The notes: generated by a model not told the origin, from the sequence alone. A stretch of DNA of 64,000 bases from Cupriavidus basilensis (GCF_000832305.1 NZ_CP010537.1:3162001-3226000); one strand, 5' to 3'. Counted from the stretch's first letter, positions 27,547-36,816 are shown. Made by a program: numbers and translations.

Positions 27547-29880
27547 TTATTCGGAGAACCCGAACTTCATGTTGTGCTTCACGTCTTGCGGCGGGGCGGC
27601 CTCCCAGGCGGGGAAGGCGAAGCTGCCGCCGGCGGGGTCATCGGTACGCAAGTTGCCCTTGACGTTGACCTCACCGCTGGGGCTGGCGAGTTCGATCGTC
27701 CCATTTGCAATCCTGATGTATGCGCCCGCGCCATCGCCGAGCGTGATGCCCTTCGAGGCGGTGATCATGACCTCGCCAGTCGAGGAACTGACAACAACAT
27801 TCTTGAGTGCCATCAACTCCAGCGCATCGCCTTGGGCTTGTATTTGCACCTTGCCCTTTGCCGCGAAGATCCGGATACCCAGCTTCGCCGCGAACAGGGA
27901 AATAGCCTCGCCGGCTGCGGCGGTGATGCGCTTCATTACCCCGATGTCCAGGCCACCTCCAGCTGTCATGAAGATTTGCTTGCTCGCAGCGATCTGCATA
28001 TCCCGCCCACTGGCAATGCCAATGCCTTTCGGAGCGCTGGCGAGGATCGCGGGCGCCTTGAGTTGCGTAAGCGTCTGCTCGATCAAGGCGCGCTGCTGGT
28101 CGATCTCCGCAAGCCACGCTTTGGCGGCATTTCCAGAATCGTTGAGGCTGCGCATCATGTCCATGGCTTGCCGCAGCGTATCTTCGGCATCCGACATGGC
28201 AAGTTGCTCGCCGAGCGCATTCGGCTGGTCATCCGCCGAAATGAACACCCCCTTGCCACCCCGGATTGCACCCCAGCTAGATGTGCGCAGCTCAAAACCC
28301 TCCCCCCGCTTTTTCTTCTTGTAATCAACGAGGTAGCCAAGGTTGAGCTGGGTCTTGCCACCATATTCGGTGGAAAGCTTAATGCTCTCCTCCCCCTTCC
28401 AGTCCTCCATGCGCAGCTTGTTGTTGCTCTGCGTCTTGATCAGGTTGCGCGACAGCCACCGGTCCCGAGTGGTGATCAGGTCCTCTTGCCGGCTGTTATG
28501 CAGCGCGTGCGCGATATAGGGCTTGTTCGGGTTGCCGTCGCGAAAGGCAATGGCGACTTCGGTGCCGTCGATGAGCGGGAAGTGGAACCCGGTTTGCAGG
28601 CCGCCGGCAAACGGCTTTGCCAGGGGGATGGCCGCACTTTCCATGCCCTTGGGCCAGGGCTCAAAATCGAAATCGAAGCGGACGATGTAGTGGCCCGCTT
28701 TGGTCAGGTACGCGTGCTTGTATTGGTTGGGCGAGGTGATGCGCGCGCTCAGCGTGCCCGTTATCTTCGGCCAGTTTTCCTCGTCCAGCGGCAGGCGAAA
28801 GCGCCGGTCCGACGGGATGGCCTTGTAGGTGTTGCGGTAAGCCGCGTCGCGCCCCCCGGTGTGGATGACTTCGATGATGACCTGCCCGTTGGGGGCTTCG
28901 GCCAATGGCTCATCCATGCGCAGGATGCGGCCGGAGTGCGTGCTGAGCACGTTGCTCTCGCCCGCATAGATCAGCTGGCCGGCCAGCAGGGCCTCGTGGC
29001 GCAGCTGCGCCTCCCACTTCGCCTCGGCCGTGTCCAGATGATGGGTGCCGTAGATATACTGCTGGCCGTAGGTTGTCTTGTCCTTGCGCGCGACGTTGGC
29101 CTCGCCCTTGATGGGTTCCCACGCCTGATCCGGGTTGTAGTCGGCGACCAGAACCGATTCGGGCACGGTCTTGGCGTGCACCTGGATGTCGGATACCGCC
29201 TCGATGCCGGCTTCCAGCCCGGCTGTCTCGCGATAGGGCACGCGCAGCTCTGGCTGGTAGACGTAGTGGTCGATGTCGTCGCCGAAGACGATCATCTCGC
29301 CGAACTTTCCCGGGACGAAGTAGCAATACAGCCCTTCCTGGCGCATCAGCAACTGGACATATTCCCAGTCGGATAGCTGGTACTGGAAGCGGAATTTGTG
29401 CTGGGTGTATTTGCGGCGCAGCTTGAGGAGAAACTGGTGGCCCCGGAGATCGTGCCGGCGCAGGATAGCCTCGATGATCTCGGGGGCTGTCTTGTTCTGG
29501 TAGATGCGCGTGGTCCGCACGAGTTCGAGCCGCGCGGCCAGTGGCCGGAGCACGATCTCGTAGGCGAAGAAATCGCGCGTGCGCTTTGTGCGCGAGAACG
29601 CCGAGATCCACCCCGCGAAGCGGCGCGGTTCGCTGCCGTCGCCGGGGTCGATCACGAAGGTGGCATCCCGATTGAGGTATTCGGCGCGATCGAGTTCCAG
29701 CGGGTGGGTTAGCCGGATGGTGACGGTGTAGAGCTCTCCCAATCGCTCGACCGCCTCGAACGACACCATCGACAGTTCCGCCGCGCTGGCCGCGCGAGGG
29801 ACGTCGAGATGGTAGGCCTGGTGCCTGGGCAGCCTTGCGCCGTATGCATCGTATGCATCGAATTCGTCGATAGCGCCCAT
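27547..29880 (-). CDS. vgrG: VgrG / TssI spike protein with DUF2345 extension
   Basis: 777-aa type VI spike protein. The gp27-like part starts about residue 20 (YHLDVPRAASAAELSMVSFE) and includes RFAGWISAFSRTKRTRDFF, YQNKTAPEIIEAILRRH and LSDWEYVQLLMRQEGLYCYF. The gp5-like OB fold is around 420-500 (GFHFPLIDGTEVAIAFRDGN, PYIAHALHNSRQEDLIT). The C-terminal DUF2345 beta-prism is about 560-730 (KGIGIASGRDMQIAASKQIF, VMITASKGITLGDGAGAYIR). The end, PPQDVKHNMKFGFSE, may be the cargo-docking tail, since the effector gene follows at 7 bases. Ribosome site ggagaagac. The first residues contain a small YDAYDAYGA duplication. It heads the island operon. Confidence 0.95.
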   Translation of the reverse strand: MGAIDEFDAYDAYGARLPRHQAYHLDVPRAASAAELSMVSFEAVERLGELYTVTIRLTHPLELDRAEYLNRDATFVIDPGDGSEPRRFAGWISAFSRTKRTRDFFAYEIVLRPLAARLELVRTTRIYQNKTAPEIIEAILRRHDLRGHQFLLKLRRKYTQHKFRFQYQLSDWEYVQLLMRQEGLYCYFVPGKFGEMIVFGDDIDHYVYQPELRVPYRETAGLEAGIEAVSDIQVHAKTVPESVLVADYNPDQAWEPIKGEANVARKDKTTYGQQYIYGTHHLDTAEAKWEAQLRHEALLAGQLIYAGESNVLSTHSGRILRMDEPLAEAPNGQVIIEVIHTGGRDAAYRNTYKAIPSDRRFRLPLDEENWPKITGTLSARITSPNQYKHAYLTKAGHYIVRFDFDFEPWPKGMESAAIPLAKPFAGGLQTGFHFPLIDGTEVAIAFRDGNPNKPYIAHALHNSRQEDLITTRDRWLSRNLIKTQSNNKLRMEDWKGEESIKLSTEYGGKTQLNLGYLVDYKKKKRGEGFELRTSSWGAIRGGKGVFISADDQPNALGEQLAMSDAEDTLRQAMDMMRSLNDSGNAAKAWLAEIDQQRALIEQTLTQLKAPAILASAPKGIGIASGRDMQIAASKQIFMTAGGGLDIGVMKRITAAAGEAISLFAAKLGIRIFAAKGKVQIQAQGDALELMALKNVVVSSSTGEVMITASKGITLGDGAGAYIRIANGTIELASPSGEVNVKGNLRTDDPAGGSFAFPAWEAAPPQDVKHNMKFGFSE

Positions 29881-30384
29881 GTCTTCTCCGTTGTCAGCTT
29901 GATCGACCCTGACGCAGGACTCTAAACGGATTCTTTTATGCCATAAATATCATTATTGTAATTTCGAAAAAAATATCACTTTTAGCGTAAATTCGTACTC
30001 GTCCTATTTATCTCAACGGGCATCCATGCTATTAATCGCGGCGGCACGCCTTACGGATCGCGTACGGATCGCCCTACGGATCGTTATCACAGGCGCTGGA
30101 AATCGTTCGAAGACGTTGTGTGATGCAGCGCTACGACAAGCGATCGCACAAGGCCCGCCATGCCGTCCCGATTGCCTCGGACGGCAGCGAAATTTGTCGT
30201 GTTTGCGGAGTGATTGGCGCCCGGGAGCAGCCGGTCAAGGCCGGCTGAACAAGACCGTTCCACGAACCCGGAGCGGATGACGGTGCAGATCAGCCGTCGT
30301 TCAATGGCATGGTCTTGTTGGCAGGCATCAGTGTTTGCGGCTTCGGCCAGAGCCACGGAGAAGGCCGAATGCCGGCATGGCCGG
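29881..30384. other. Intergenic region with AT-rich vgrG promoter area
   Basis: 504 bases with no credible gene. Bases 29930-30000 are strongly AT-rich compared with both sides and are the probable promoter area for the leftward vgrG operon. I could not fix -35/-10 boxes with confidence. Bases 30052-30084 hold three near copies of an 11-base unit, TACGGATCGCG. The rest, next to the 3' end of the lipoprotein gene, shows no structure I can name. Confidence 0.5.
30052..30084. repeat. Three near-copies of an 11-bp unit (TACGGATCGCG)
   Basis: TACGGATCGCG at 30052, TACGGATCGCC at 30063 and CTACGGATCGT from 30073. Located about 170-205 bases upstream of the vgrG start; could be a regulatory protein array or simple repeat growth. 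Confidence 0.55.
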
Positions 30385-32847
30385 CTACCTCCCCACATAC
30401 CCCTCCGGCGTAGTCACATTCCCCTGCGCCACGGAAGCATTGGCGGAAATCACGTACACCGGCGCCTCCGTCAAAGCCAGTGCAACCTGCCCGTTCGAGT
30501 AGGCCACGGACGCGGCATTCCCCATCATGTCCAGCACAGTCACCTGCCCGCTGGACCCTGGCGCATCCACCTGCAAGCTATAGGCAACGTTATACGTCGC
30601 GCTGAACCCCGTATCCGCGCTCCAGCTGGCATTGTTGTGCGCCCACAATGCCGTCACCACGCTGCCGTTGTTGAGCCGCTGGAATGCATAGCCGTAGACG
30701 CCGAACGGCAGCCCGTTGAGCGGCCCCAGCGTATTGGTGCCGTCGATCAGCCGGGTCATCGCCGCGACTGCCAGCGCGGCGGGCTTCGGGCTGATCCTGG
30801 CGGGGCCGTAGGTGCCTTGCGGGTTGACCAGGTCGAAGAACAAGCCGTAGCCGGCAGCGTCGGTGGGGATGTCCGTGGCGTAGAACAGATAAGTCACATC
30901 CGCGCCCTCCCCAAGCAGTATCAGGTGCGTGCGGACAACCACCGCGCCGTGCGCGTACAGGACGTTCTGCGTCGGGTAGTTCGGGCCATAAGCGGAGCCA
31001 AGGTCGTAGCTGATGCCAGTCTCGGTGACGAACAGCCGCGCGCCGCGCTTGAGCAGGGTCGCGACGGCATGGCGCAATTCGCGCATGGCGGCCGGCAACG
31101 CGTTGGCGGCGTTGGAGGGATCGCTGTTGCCGACCAGGCGCTCGGGCGGATGCGATGGCGATGTGCCGACGTCGTAGTAGCCGTGCGCCGTCACGCCGTC
31201 GAGATACTGGGCAAAACCCAGCGGCGCCAGCCGGTTCAGCCAGACGGTGTTCTCGCGCACCATGGCGTTGGTGGTGCCCATGATCACCGCGTTCGGGTCG
31301 GTGCTGTGGACGCCCTGGAAGGTGGCCTTGTACATCGCGGTGAAGTTGGCATCGGTATCCAGCCACGGCAGGCCACCGTTGTAGTCGGGCTCCCAGGTCA
31401 CCTGGTAGTAGTTGGCCGATTGCGCGGGGAAATACCGGGTGCGCACCGTGTTCGACTCCTGCCCCACCCGGGTCATGTAGTCCTGGTAGGCGGGCAGGGA
31501 TTTCGGCGCGTAGCTGTGGGTGGCCACGCCGGTGGGACTCGCCCAGGCGGGAATGCCGTCGAGCTGGATCAGCCGCATCAGGTCGCCGGGCTTGAAGTAC
31601 GAGGCGAGGTGGTCCACCGCGGGATTGAACGTATTGGGGCCGTTGGGTTCTTCCACGTACCAGTTGCGGTTGTCGTTGGCCCACGACAGGCCCAGCGCGG
31701 GATAGAGCGGACGGTAGCCGTCGCCATCGCAGCAGCCTTGTCCAGGCAGCAGGTAGGCCGCGCCTTGCCCGCCGAAGCGGTGCAGGTCCTGGCTGGCGTA
31801 GCTGACCGCCGGGAGCACCAAAGAAACGTCGGGCAGTACACCGAACGTCGCAATGCCGCTGGGCCGGGTGCCGCGTGCGAGCAGCGAGCCCGCGCCGGAG
31901 GCCAGGCTTGCCGATCCGACAAAGTAGCCTGACAGCGTGGACGTGCAGTTCAGCGTCGACACGATCGCACCGGCGGCGACCGGGAACTGGCCACTGGCGC
32001 GCACCTTGTTCCAGGTGTCGGAGATCTGCCAGTTCACGGTGTCCGCGCTGCCGGCGCGGGTGGTCACGCTCACCTGGAAGGTACTGCCCGAGGCGAACAT
32101 CCGCGTGCCGTCGCCGCCCGGGGTATCCATCTCGATGGCATCGCCGCCGCCCGCCGCGGCGACGCTGCCGGCAGGCGCGGTGCAACTGAGCGTACCGCTG
32201 CCCGTCGGCGTCACTGGCGTGGTGGGTGTCGTGGGCGTGGTGGGTGTCGTGGGCGTGGTGGGTGTCGTGGTGCCGGTGTCCTCGTACGAGCACGTCTTGC
32301 CGAAGCCGGGCGCGGGGTCGCCGAACACGCCGTTGTTGCAGGCCACGCCATTGGTGAAGGTCAGGGTGACGTATTGCGTGGCGGTCCCGTAGCGGACCTG
32401 GCGCGTGCCGGTAAAGCTGCAGAAGCCGTTTTCCGAGCTGCAGGCAACCCAGGTGCTGGTGGCGGGGGGCGTCGTCGATCCGCTCGTGCCGGAGTCGTAC
32501 CAGCAACGCTTGGCAAACCCGGAGGCGGGGTCCCCGAACACGCCGTTGTCGCAACCGGTGCCGCCGGTGAAGGTCTTGATGACGTACTGCGTATCAGTGC
32601 CGTACTTGACCTGGTGGGTGCCGGTGAAGGCGCAGGTCTGGTATTCCGAGGCGCACAGCGTCCAGGTGACATCCGCTGGCTGCAGGGTTGCCGCGGGGGT
32701 TGCGCTGGTGGCGTCGCCGCTGCGGTCACCGCCGCAACCCGCGATGGCAAACAACAGCAGCAACAGGATGCCGGCGCGCTGCAAGGCCGCACGTATCCAA
32801 GGGCTCCCCGCAACCGGGGCCGGGTTCGGGCTGGTAAGCGTCGACAT
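30385..32847 (-). CDS. Glycoside hydrolase-like lipoprotein with duplicated N-terminal Cys/Trp domain
   Basis: 820 aa. Lipoprotein signal with lipobox IAGC (Cys38) after ILLLLLFAIAG. Two similar ~55-residue modules at about 61-118 and 133-190 share W-x2-C, C-x-FTGT, V-x-YGT and GVFGDP, then a Cys near the end. I read them as carbohydrate-binding-like. A TPTTPTTP linker (about 193-215) follows, then a beta region and a TIM-barrel-like domain with YYQVTWEPDYNGG (E486, candidate acid/base) and ARLFVTETGISYD (E609, candidate nucleophile), as in clan-A hydrolases such as GH39. Probably an outer-membrane polysaccharide depolymerase linked to the exopolysaccharide. The substrate is unknown. The start at 32847 has agggaagcc before it; the upstream in-frame codons to 32985 look non-coding. 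Confidence 0.75.
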   Translation of the reverse strand: MSTLTSPNPAPVAGSPWIRAALQRAGILLLLLFAIAGCGGDRSGDATSATPAATLQPADVTWTLCASEYQTCAFTGTHQVKYGTDTQYVIKTFTGGTGCDNGVFGDPASGFAKRCWYDSGTSGSTTPPATSTWVACSSENGFCSFTGTRQVRYGTATQYVTLTFTNGVACNNGVFGDPAPGFGKTCSYEDTGTTTPTTPTTPTTPTTPTTPVTPTGSGTLSCTAPAGSVAAAGGGDAIEMDTPGGDGTRMFASGSTFQVSVTTRAGSADTVNWQISDTWNKVRASGQFPVAAGAIVSTLNCTSTLSGYFVGSASLASGAGSLLARGTRPSGIATFGVLPDVSLVLPAVSYASQDLHRFGGQGAAYLLPGQGCCDGDGYRPLYPALGLSWANDNRNWYVEEPNGPNTFNPAVDHLASYFKPGDLMRLIQLDGIPAWASPTGVATHSYAPKSLPAYQDYMTRVGQESNTVRTRYFPAQSANYYQVTWEPDYNGGLPWLDTDANFTAMYKATFQGVHSTDPNAVIMGTTNAMVRENTVWLNRLAPLGFAQYLDGVTAHGYYDVGTSPSHPPERLVGNSDPSNAANALPAAMRELRHAVATLLKRGARLFVTETGISYDLGSAYGPNYPTQNVLYAHGAVVVRTHLILLGEGADVTYLFYATDIPTDAAGYGLFFDLVNPQGTYGPARISPKPAALAVAAMTRLIDGTNTLGPLNGLPFGVYGYAFQRLNNGSVVTALWAHNNASWSADTGFSATYNVAYSLQVDAPGSSGQVTVLDMMGNAASVAYSNGQVALALTEAPVYVISANASVAQGNVTTPEGYVGR
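32217..32272 (-). repeat. 18-bp minisatellite coding for the TPTTPT linker
   Basis: About three copies of an 18-base unit (plus-strand form GTGGTGGGTGTCGTGGGC) inside the lipoprotein gene encode the Thr-Pro linker. The unit is a multiple of three, so copy changes lengthen or shorten the linker without breaking the frame. Confidence 0.75.
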
Positions 32848-33290
32848 GGCTTCCCTATCGTTTGGCCTGCGTCGGGTCAACGCGGGCGCAGCAGTAACGC
32901 AGTAACGCGCGGACCCCGTAGGCCCCCGAATGAATGGAAAACTGGCGGACGCTGGACGCGCCTTGCTCGTGCAGCCTCTGGCCAAGGCCTCTTATTGGCG
33001 AAGCCCCCTGGCACGGCCAGACGGAGCAAGGCCGCAAGGCATGTGAGACGCACAGCCTGCAAAACCTGCCGCGGCGGGGTTGAGTGAGCCCTCCGGCGTA
33101 GCGGGCAGGCTCCGGGCCGAACGAAGCCTGGCGCGCCATGGTGGTGAGCGCGCCGGATAGAAGCTTACCCGCGCGCCCCTGGCTATGGCCGCCAGGATTT
33201 AGTGTTTATCGGACAAAGCCAGAGCCGCAGGCATGGCCGGTGCGCGGCGTGCGCATGGCGCACCGGGAACGGGCAGCGGCTCCGGCGGCG
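32848..33290. other. 443-bp intergenic region, nothing recognised
   Basis: Lies between the start of the lipoprotein gene and the 3' end of the PAP2 gene, both leftward. It must hold the lipoprotein promoter. Short frames on both strands show no ribosome site or family match. No clear terminator for the PAP2 gene is visible. Confidence 0.5.
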
Positions 33291-33872
33291 CTAGTAGCAG
33301 ATCACAGGGGCGTAATACGGCGAGTAGTGCCAGATGATCTGCTGGAATGGCGCATGGCGTCCGTAAGCCACCGTACAGAGCCCGAGCAGGGCAACGCCAG
33401 CGATCAGGCATTTGCCCAGCCGCTTCGGCGCGCCCTGGCAGGCGTGCAACACCCAGAACGCAACGGCGCCGCCCAGAAGCCACCCCGCGATGACCTCGGC
33501 CGGGGTATGCGCGCCCAGACGCACGCGGCTAAAGCAGATCAAGGCCGCCAGCATCAGGCCGAGCACGAAGCCGGCCTGGCGCCACGCGGCCCGCAAGCTG
33601 CGCAACAGCAAGCCGAGGAACACGGACCACACCGCCGACGAGAGCATCGCGTGGCCGCTGATCACGCGCATGTCGAAGCGCTCCAGTACCGTGCCGCAGC
33701 CGGTGTGCAGCAGCTTGCTGGCCAGCACCAGCGCCGCGGCCGCCGCCAGGCACAGGGCCCAGCGCAGCGCCACCCGCCACCCGGTGCTTTGCAGCAGCCA
33801 CAGGCCGGTGGTCAGCGCCAGCGGCAGCGTCACCGCGGCATCGCCGAGGTCTGTGATGCGGTACCAGTTCAT
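33291..33872 (-). CDS. PAP2-family membrane phosphatase
   Basis: 193-aa multi-TM protein of the phosphatidic acid phosphatase type 2 superfamily, which includes undecaprenyl-pyrophosphate phosphatases. Visible: helices [17 protein letters not shown] and [16 protein letters not shown], the second signature [14 protein letters not shown] (catalytic His of SGH) and the third signature [20 protein letters not shown] (SR-x5-H, with Glu where Asp is common). The first signature Lys is in ASKLLHTG. Recycling of the lipid carrier for exopolysaccharide synthesis fits the neighbouring galU, but this is inferred. The start at 33872 ([17 protein letters not shown]) is preferred, since the upstream frame lacks coding character. 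Confidence 0.85.
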   Translation of the reverse strand: MNWYRITDLGDAAVTLPLALTTGLWLLQSTGWRVALRWALCLAAAAALVLASKLLHTGCGTVLERFDMRVISGHAMLSSAVWSVFLGLLLRSLRAAWRQAGFVLGLMLAALICFSRVRLGAHTPAEVIAGWLLGGAVAFWVLHACQGAPKRLGKCLIAGVALLGLCTVAYGRHAPFQQIIWHYSPYYAPVICY

Positions 33873-34194
33873 GGTGTTTCCATCTGCTTGCGTTGGCGTG
33901 CGGGCGAGCGCGCCGCTGATCTCGCCATCGAGCACCTTCGACGGCGCTGCCGGCTTGCCTGTGGGCGCCGTCCTGTTGGCCACAATGTATGCCCCCCGCG
34001 CGAGGCCAGGGCGGCGCGATGCATGCGCTGTCGGAATACAGCGAACTGTTGGCAGATGGCGCGCTCCGCGCAGCGATACGCTGGCTTGGCCACGGCTGGC
34101 TCCGGGACCATGCCATGCGGCAGCCGCCGCGCGCGTCAAGGCAACCGACCGGCAAGAGGCCAAGCCTATCAAACCAGACGACGGGGGTAGTTTC
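33873..34194. other. 322-bp divergent intergenic region, PAP2 gene / galU
   Basis: Contains the promoters for the leftward PAP2 gene and the rightward galU. Sequence is GC-rich. No palindromic operator, RNA gene or further reading frame could be supported. Confidence 0.5.
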
Positions 34195-35208
34195 ATGCTC
34201 AAGATCAGGAAAGCCGTATTCCCGGTGGCCGGCCTCGGCACGCGATTTCTGCCGGCGACCAAGGCCAGCCCGAAAGAGATGTTGCCGGTGGTCGACAAGC
34301 CGTTGATCCAGTACGCCGTGGAAGAAGCGATGGCGGCGGGCATTACCGAGCTGATCTTTGTGACGGGGCGCAGCAAGCGCGCTATCGAGGATCATTTCGA
34401 CAAGTCCTACGAGGTCGAGGCCGAACTGCTGGCGCGCGGCAAGCAGCAATTGCTGGACCTGGTGCGCAGCATCAAGCCCGCCCACGTGGATTGCTTCTAT
34501 GTACGGCAGGCAGAGCCCCTGGGGCTGGGCCACGCGGTGCGCTGCGCCAGCAAGCTGATCGGGGACGAGCCCTTCGCCGTGATACTGGCCGACGACCTGC
34601 TGGACGCGCGCACGCCCGTGCTCAAGCAGATGATCGAGGTCTTCGACCACTATCACAGCTGCGTCATTGGCGTGGAGGAGATCCAGCCGCAGGATTCACG
34701 CGCCTATGGCGTGATCGACGGCAAGCCTTGGGACGACCGGATCTTCAAGATGTCCGGCATCGTGGAGAAGCCCGCGCCGGAAGTGGCACCGTCCAACCTT
34801 GGGGTGGTGGGGCGTTACGTGCTGATGCCCAGCATCTTCGAATTGCTCAACGCGCTCAAGCCGGGCGCCGGCGGCGAGTTGCAGCTCACGGACGCCATCC
34901 AGGCGCTGCTGGCGCGCGAACAGGCACTGGCCTACCGCTATGAGGGACGCCGCTTCGATTGCGGCAGCAAGCTGGGCTACCTGAAGGCCACCGTGGAGTT
35001 CGCGCTGCGCCATGCTGAAGTCAGCGCGCCGTTCGCGCAGTACCTGCGCACCGAATGCGCCATCGTCGCGCAAGCCTTGGCCCACGGCAGCGACCGGCCA
35101 ACGCAAGCGGCGACGGTGACGCCCGGGCTACAAACCGACGTGCAAACCGAAGCACAAGCCAAAGCGGAAACCGAGAGCGATGCGCGCTTGATTCCGCTGG
35201 CAGCCTGA
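34195..35208 (+). CDS. galU: UTP--glucose-1-phosphate uridylyltransferase
   Basis: Cytosolic enzyme making UDP-glucose, the likely substrate of the initiating sugar transferase at 3023-4402. 337 aa. Family hallmarks: [82 protein letters not shown] and [19 protein letters not shown]. The lysine and aspartate residues that bind UTP and the metal are present. The start at 34195 follows acgggggtagtttc, and upstream codons in the same frame are not coding. The C-terminus has an unusual tail of about 40 residues ([16 protein letters not shown]) beyond the usual GalU end. Confidence 0.95.
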   Translation: MLKIRKAVFPVAGLGTRFLPATKASPKEMLPVVDKPLIQYAVEEAMAAGITELIFVTGRSKRAIEDHFDKSYEVEAELLARGKQQLLDLVRSIKPAHVDCFYVRQAEPLGLGHAVRCASKLIGDEPFAVILADDLLDARTPVLKQMIEVFDHYHSCVIGVEEIQPQDSRAYGVIDGKPWDDRIFKMSGIVEKPAPEVAPSNLGVVGRYVLMPSIFELLNALKPGAGGELQLTDAIQALLAREQALAYRYEGRRFDCGSKLGYLKATVEFALRHAEVSAPFAQYLRTECAIVAQALAHGSDRPTQAATVTPGLQTDVQTEAQAKAETESDARLIPLAA

Positions 35209-35265
35209 CCCTGACCGACGCATTCCCGGCGCGAAGCACCGGGGCCATCTCGCAGCCGGCCCCGG

Positions 35266-35718
35266 TCAGCGGAAATATGCCCTTGTGTTCTCGTGCACCT
35301 CGGCATGCGCCAGCAGCTCGGCCGGCGTCATCCAGCAATACTCGCTGTGCTGGTCAGGTTGCCCGAGCGGCGCGGCGCCGGGCATGGTCCACGCATAGGC
35401 AAGCACCACGTAGTGCGTGGAGATGCCGGGCTCTGCGGCGAAGTTGTCCGGATAGTGATGTTCGAACACGCCGCGCGGCGCGGCATCGCCGCGCTCGACG
35501 CCGGTGAGGCCGAGTTCGTCCGCCACAATGCGCCGGAACGCGGCATCCAGGCCCTCATCCTTGCGGATGCGCCCGCCCGGCACGAACCACGATCCTTGCG
35601 CCGGCCGGTTACGGCGCCGGCCAAGCAACACCCGGCCTTGCGTATCGGTGACGAGCAGGTCGATCGAGACCAGCGGGGTACTGGCAACCACGCGGAGGAA
35701 ATCCGATTTCGTAAGCAT
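35266..35718 (-). CDS. GDP-mannose mannosyl hydrolase (Nudix family, Gmm/WcaH type)
   Basis: 150-aa Nudix protein. The N-terminus FLRVVASTPLVSIDLLVTDT and RVLLGRRRNRPAQGSWFVPG match the GDP-mannose mannosyl hydrolase subfamily, which cuts GDP-mannose to GDP and mannose. The Nudix box is GGRIRKDEGLDAAFRRIVAD followed by ELGL; as in this subfamily it deviates from the standard REx2EE core. It may tune the GDP-mannose pool for the exopolysaccharide pathway. Convergent with galU, with 57 bases between the stops. Confidence 0.9.
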   Translation of the reverse strand: MLTKSDFLRVVASTPLVSIDLLVTDTQGRVLLGRRRNRPAQGSWFVPGGRIRKDEGLDAAFRRIVADELGLTGVERGDAAPRGVFEHHYPDNFAAEPGISTHYVVLAYAWTMPGAAPLGQPDQHSEYCWMTPAELLAHAEVHENTRAYFR

Positions 35719-36223
35719 TGCGTGCGAGACTCCGAAATCGAAAGACTACCATCTGCCTGGGCCTGCTTAAGCCTGCCTGGGCTTGCTACGATCCGCCTCC
35801 TCCCGCAGCAAGCGGGCCGCCCCGAAAAAAGAACAGCGCCGGCATGCATGTCGCGCGGGGGGTCCGGGAGCGCATCGTTGCGCCCTGGAGCTGAACCGAA
35901 ACCCGTCAACACGACCCTGCCGGCGCAGAAAGACGCCTCGCCCACCGGGGGATAGGCGAGGCGCAAAGCGCGGGCAAGTGGGTCAGACCTGTCCGCGACG
36001 TATGGAGCCTACCCGCGGCGAGGTGATTCGAAGGTGGGCTAGCGCACCAGGCGTTGCGCCCGGCGAACAAATGGCGGATGGCGACTGCCTGGCCCACCAG
36101 ATGCACCAGGTGCGGGCAATGCCTTAAAATTCTCCCGCCGCTGCCGTTATTTCACTGGCGGCCAACTGTCACTGGCCGCGCGCCAGACTGCGCCAACGCG
36201 CGCGACGATGCCCAGGAATTCCT
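35719..36223. other. 505-bp intergenic region with one strong hairpin
   Basis: No supportable gene. At 35935-35962 GCCTCGCC and GGCGAGGC pair perfectly around a 12-base loop. There is no T-tract, so it could be a processing or weak termination structure. The leftward Nudix promoter must lie near 35720-35800. Confidence 0.5.
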
Positions 36224-36415
36224 ATGCAATACGACCCGACACAGCTCGCCCAGCTCGGCTGCATCCTTATGGTAGTGCTGTGTGCAGCACTTACAATCCG
36301 ACACAACCGCAAGCGGACCCGTGTCGACCATCGCATCTCCGAACTGGAGCGCCAACTCCGCGAGCGCGCACCAGCGCGCCACGACGCCGCGGGCGAAGCA
36401 CGCATCTTCGGGTAA
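36224..36415 (+). CDS. Small putative membrane protein
   Basis: 63 aa beginning MQYDPTQLAQLGCILMVVLC, which holds one TM helix at about residues 8-24. A basic linker and a charged helical tail follow (RVDHRISELERQLRERAPAR). A possible ribosome site, aggaattcct, precedes the ATG. No family is recognised. Support comes only from the helix, the ribosome site and amphipathic composition. It could be a chance frame. Confidence 0.4.
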   Translation: MQYDPTQLAQLGCILMVVLCAALTIRHNRKRTRVDHRISELERQLRERAPARHDAAGEARIFG

Positions 36416-36416
36416 C

Positions 36417-36472
36417 GCGGTGTGCATCGTGGTGCACGCCCGGCGGGATGCGTACCCCACGATGCACACCGC
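36417..36472. repeat. Perfect 16-bp inverted repeat, 24-bp spacer
   Basis: GCGGTGTGCATCGTGG (36417-36432) and CCACGATGCACACCGC (36457-36472) are exact complements. The left arm begins at the final codon of the small membrane protein. No T-tract follows, so an operator or RNA-processing hairpin is as likely as a terminator. Confidence 0.75.
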
Positions 36473-36725
36473 ACTGCAAATGAACGCGAGAACAGCGAGG
36501 GAAAATAGGGGCTTTTCCCCATACGATGCCCCGACGCTAGTACGTATCATCCGTCGCGTGACAAGTTGCAGCGCATAAGTTAGTAAATCCGAAAGCTGGG
36601 CCACAAGCGGCATTGCCGCCTGGAACGACTTGCTTGCCGGTCTTCGCAGCGTGACTCCAGCATTGCCTACGCCGGCCATAGAGCCAACGGGGCAGGAGCA
36701 ACGTGGTGTGGATGTCGCGGGGTGT

Positions 36726-36755
36726 AAAAAGCCATTCTTCGGAATGGCTTTTTTT
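36726..36755. terminator. Rho-independent terminator with UUCG loop, bidirectional
   Basis: AAAAAGCCATTC, loop TTCG, then GAATGGCTTTTTTT. The 12-bp stem is perfect with an extra-stable UUCG tetraloop, and T-tracts are present in both orientations (7 T rightward, 5 T leftward). It ends 8 bases before the IS element. Whether it serves the small ORF at 36224 or an unseen RNA is not clear. Confidence 0.85.
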
Positions 36756-36816
36756 ATGGGCCATGACCCGTCCTGACTAAGGTTGACACTTTTCCCGCAG
36801 CAATGAGGAGAGTGTC

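Larger units (their letters stand above)
36416..36763. other. Intergenic region with inverted repeat and terminator, left of the IS
   Basis: 348 bases without a credible gene. It holds the 16-bp inverted repeat at 36417-36472 and the hairpin terminator at 36726-36755, both listed separately. Bases 36480-36720 show nothing else I can name; a small RNA ending at the terminator is conceivable. Confidence 0.5.

Noticed and set aside
27466..29376. 636-codon plus-strand frame opposite vgrG
   Set aside because: Shadow of vgrG; no start context and no family features.
27547..29880. YDAYDAYGA duplication at the VgrG N-terminus as a functional repeat
   Set aside because: Only two 9-base copies in a region that varies between VgrG proteins; too small to interpret.
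32217..32272. Repeats that might suggest a CRISPR array
   Set aside because: Units are contiguous 18-mers without spacers and code in frame for a Thr-Pro linker.
36152..36679. 175-codon minus-strand frame with a hydrophobic segment
   Set aside because: It runs through the perfect inverted repeat and most of the small ORF region, has no ribosome site and no recognisable pattern; kept only as intergenic.
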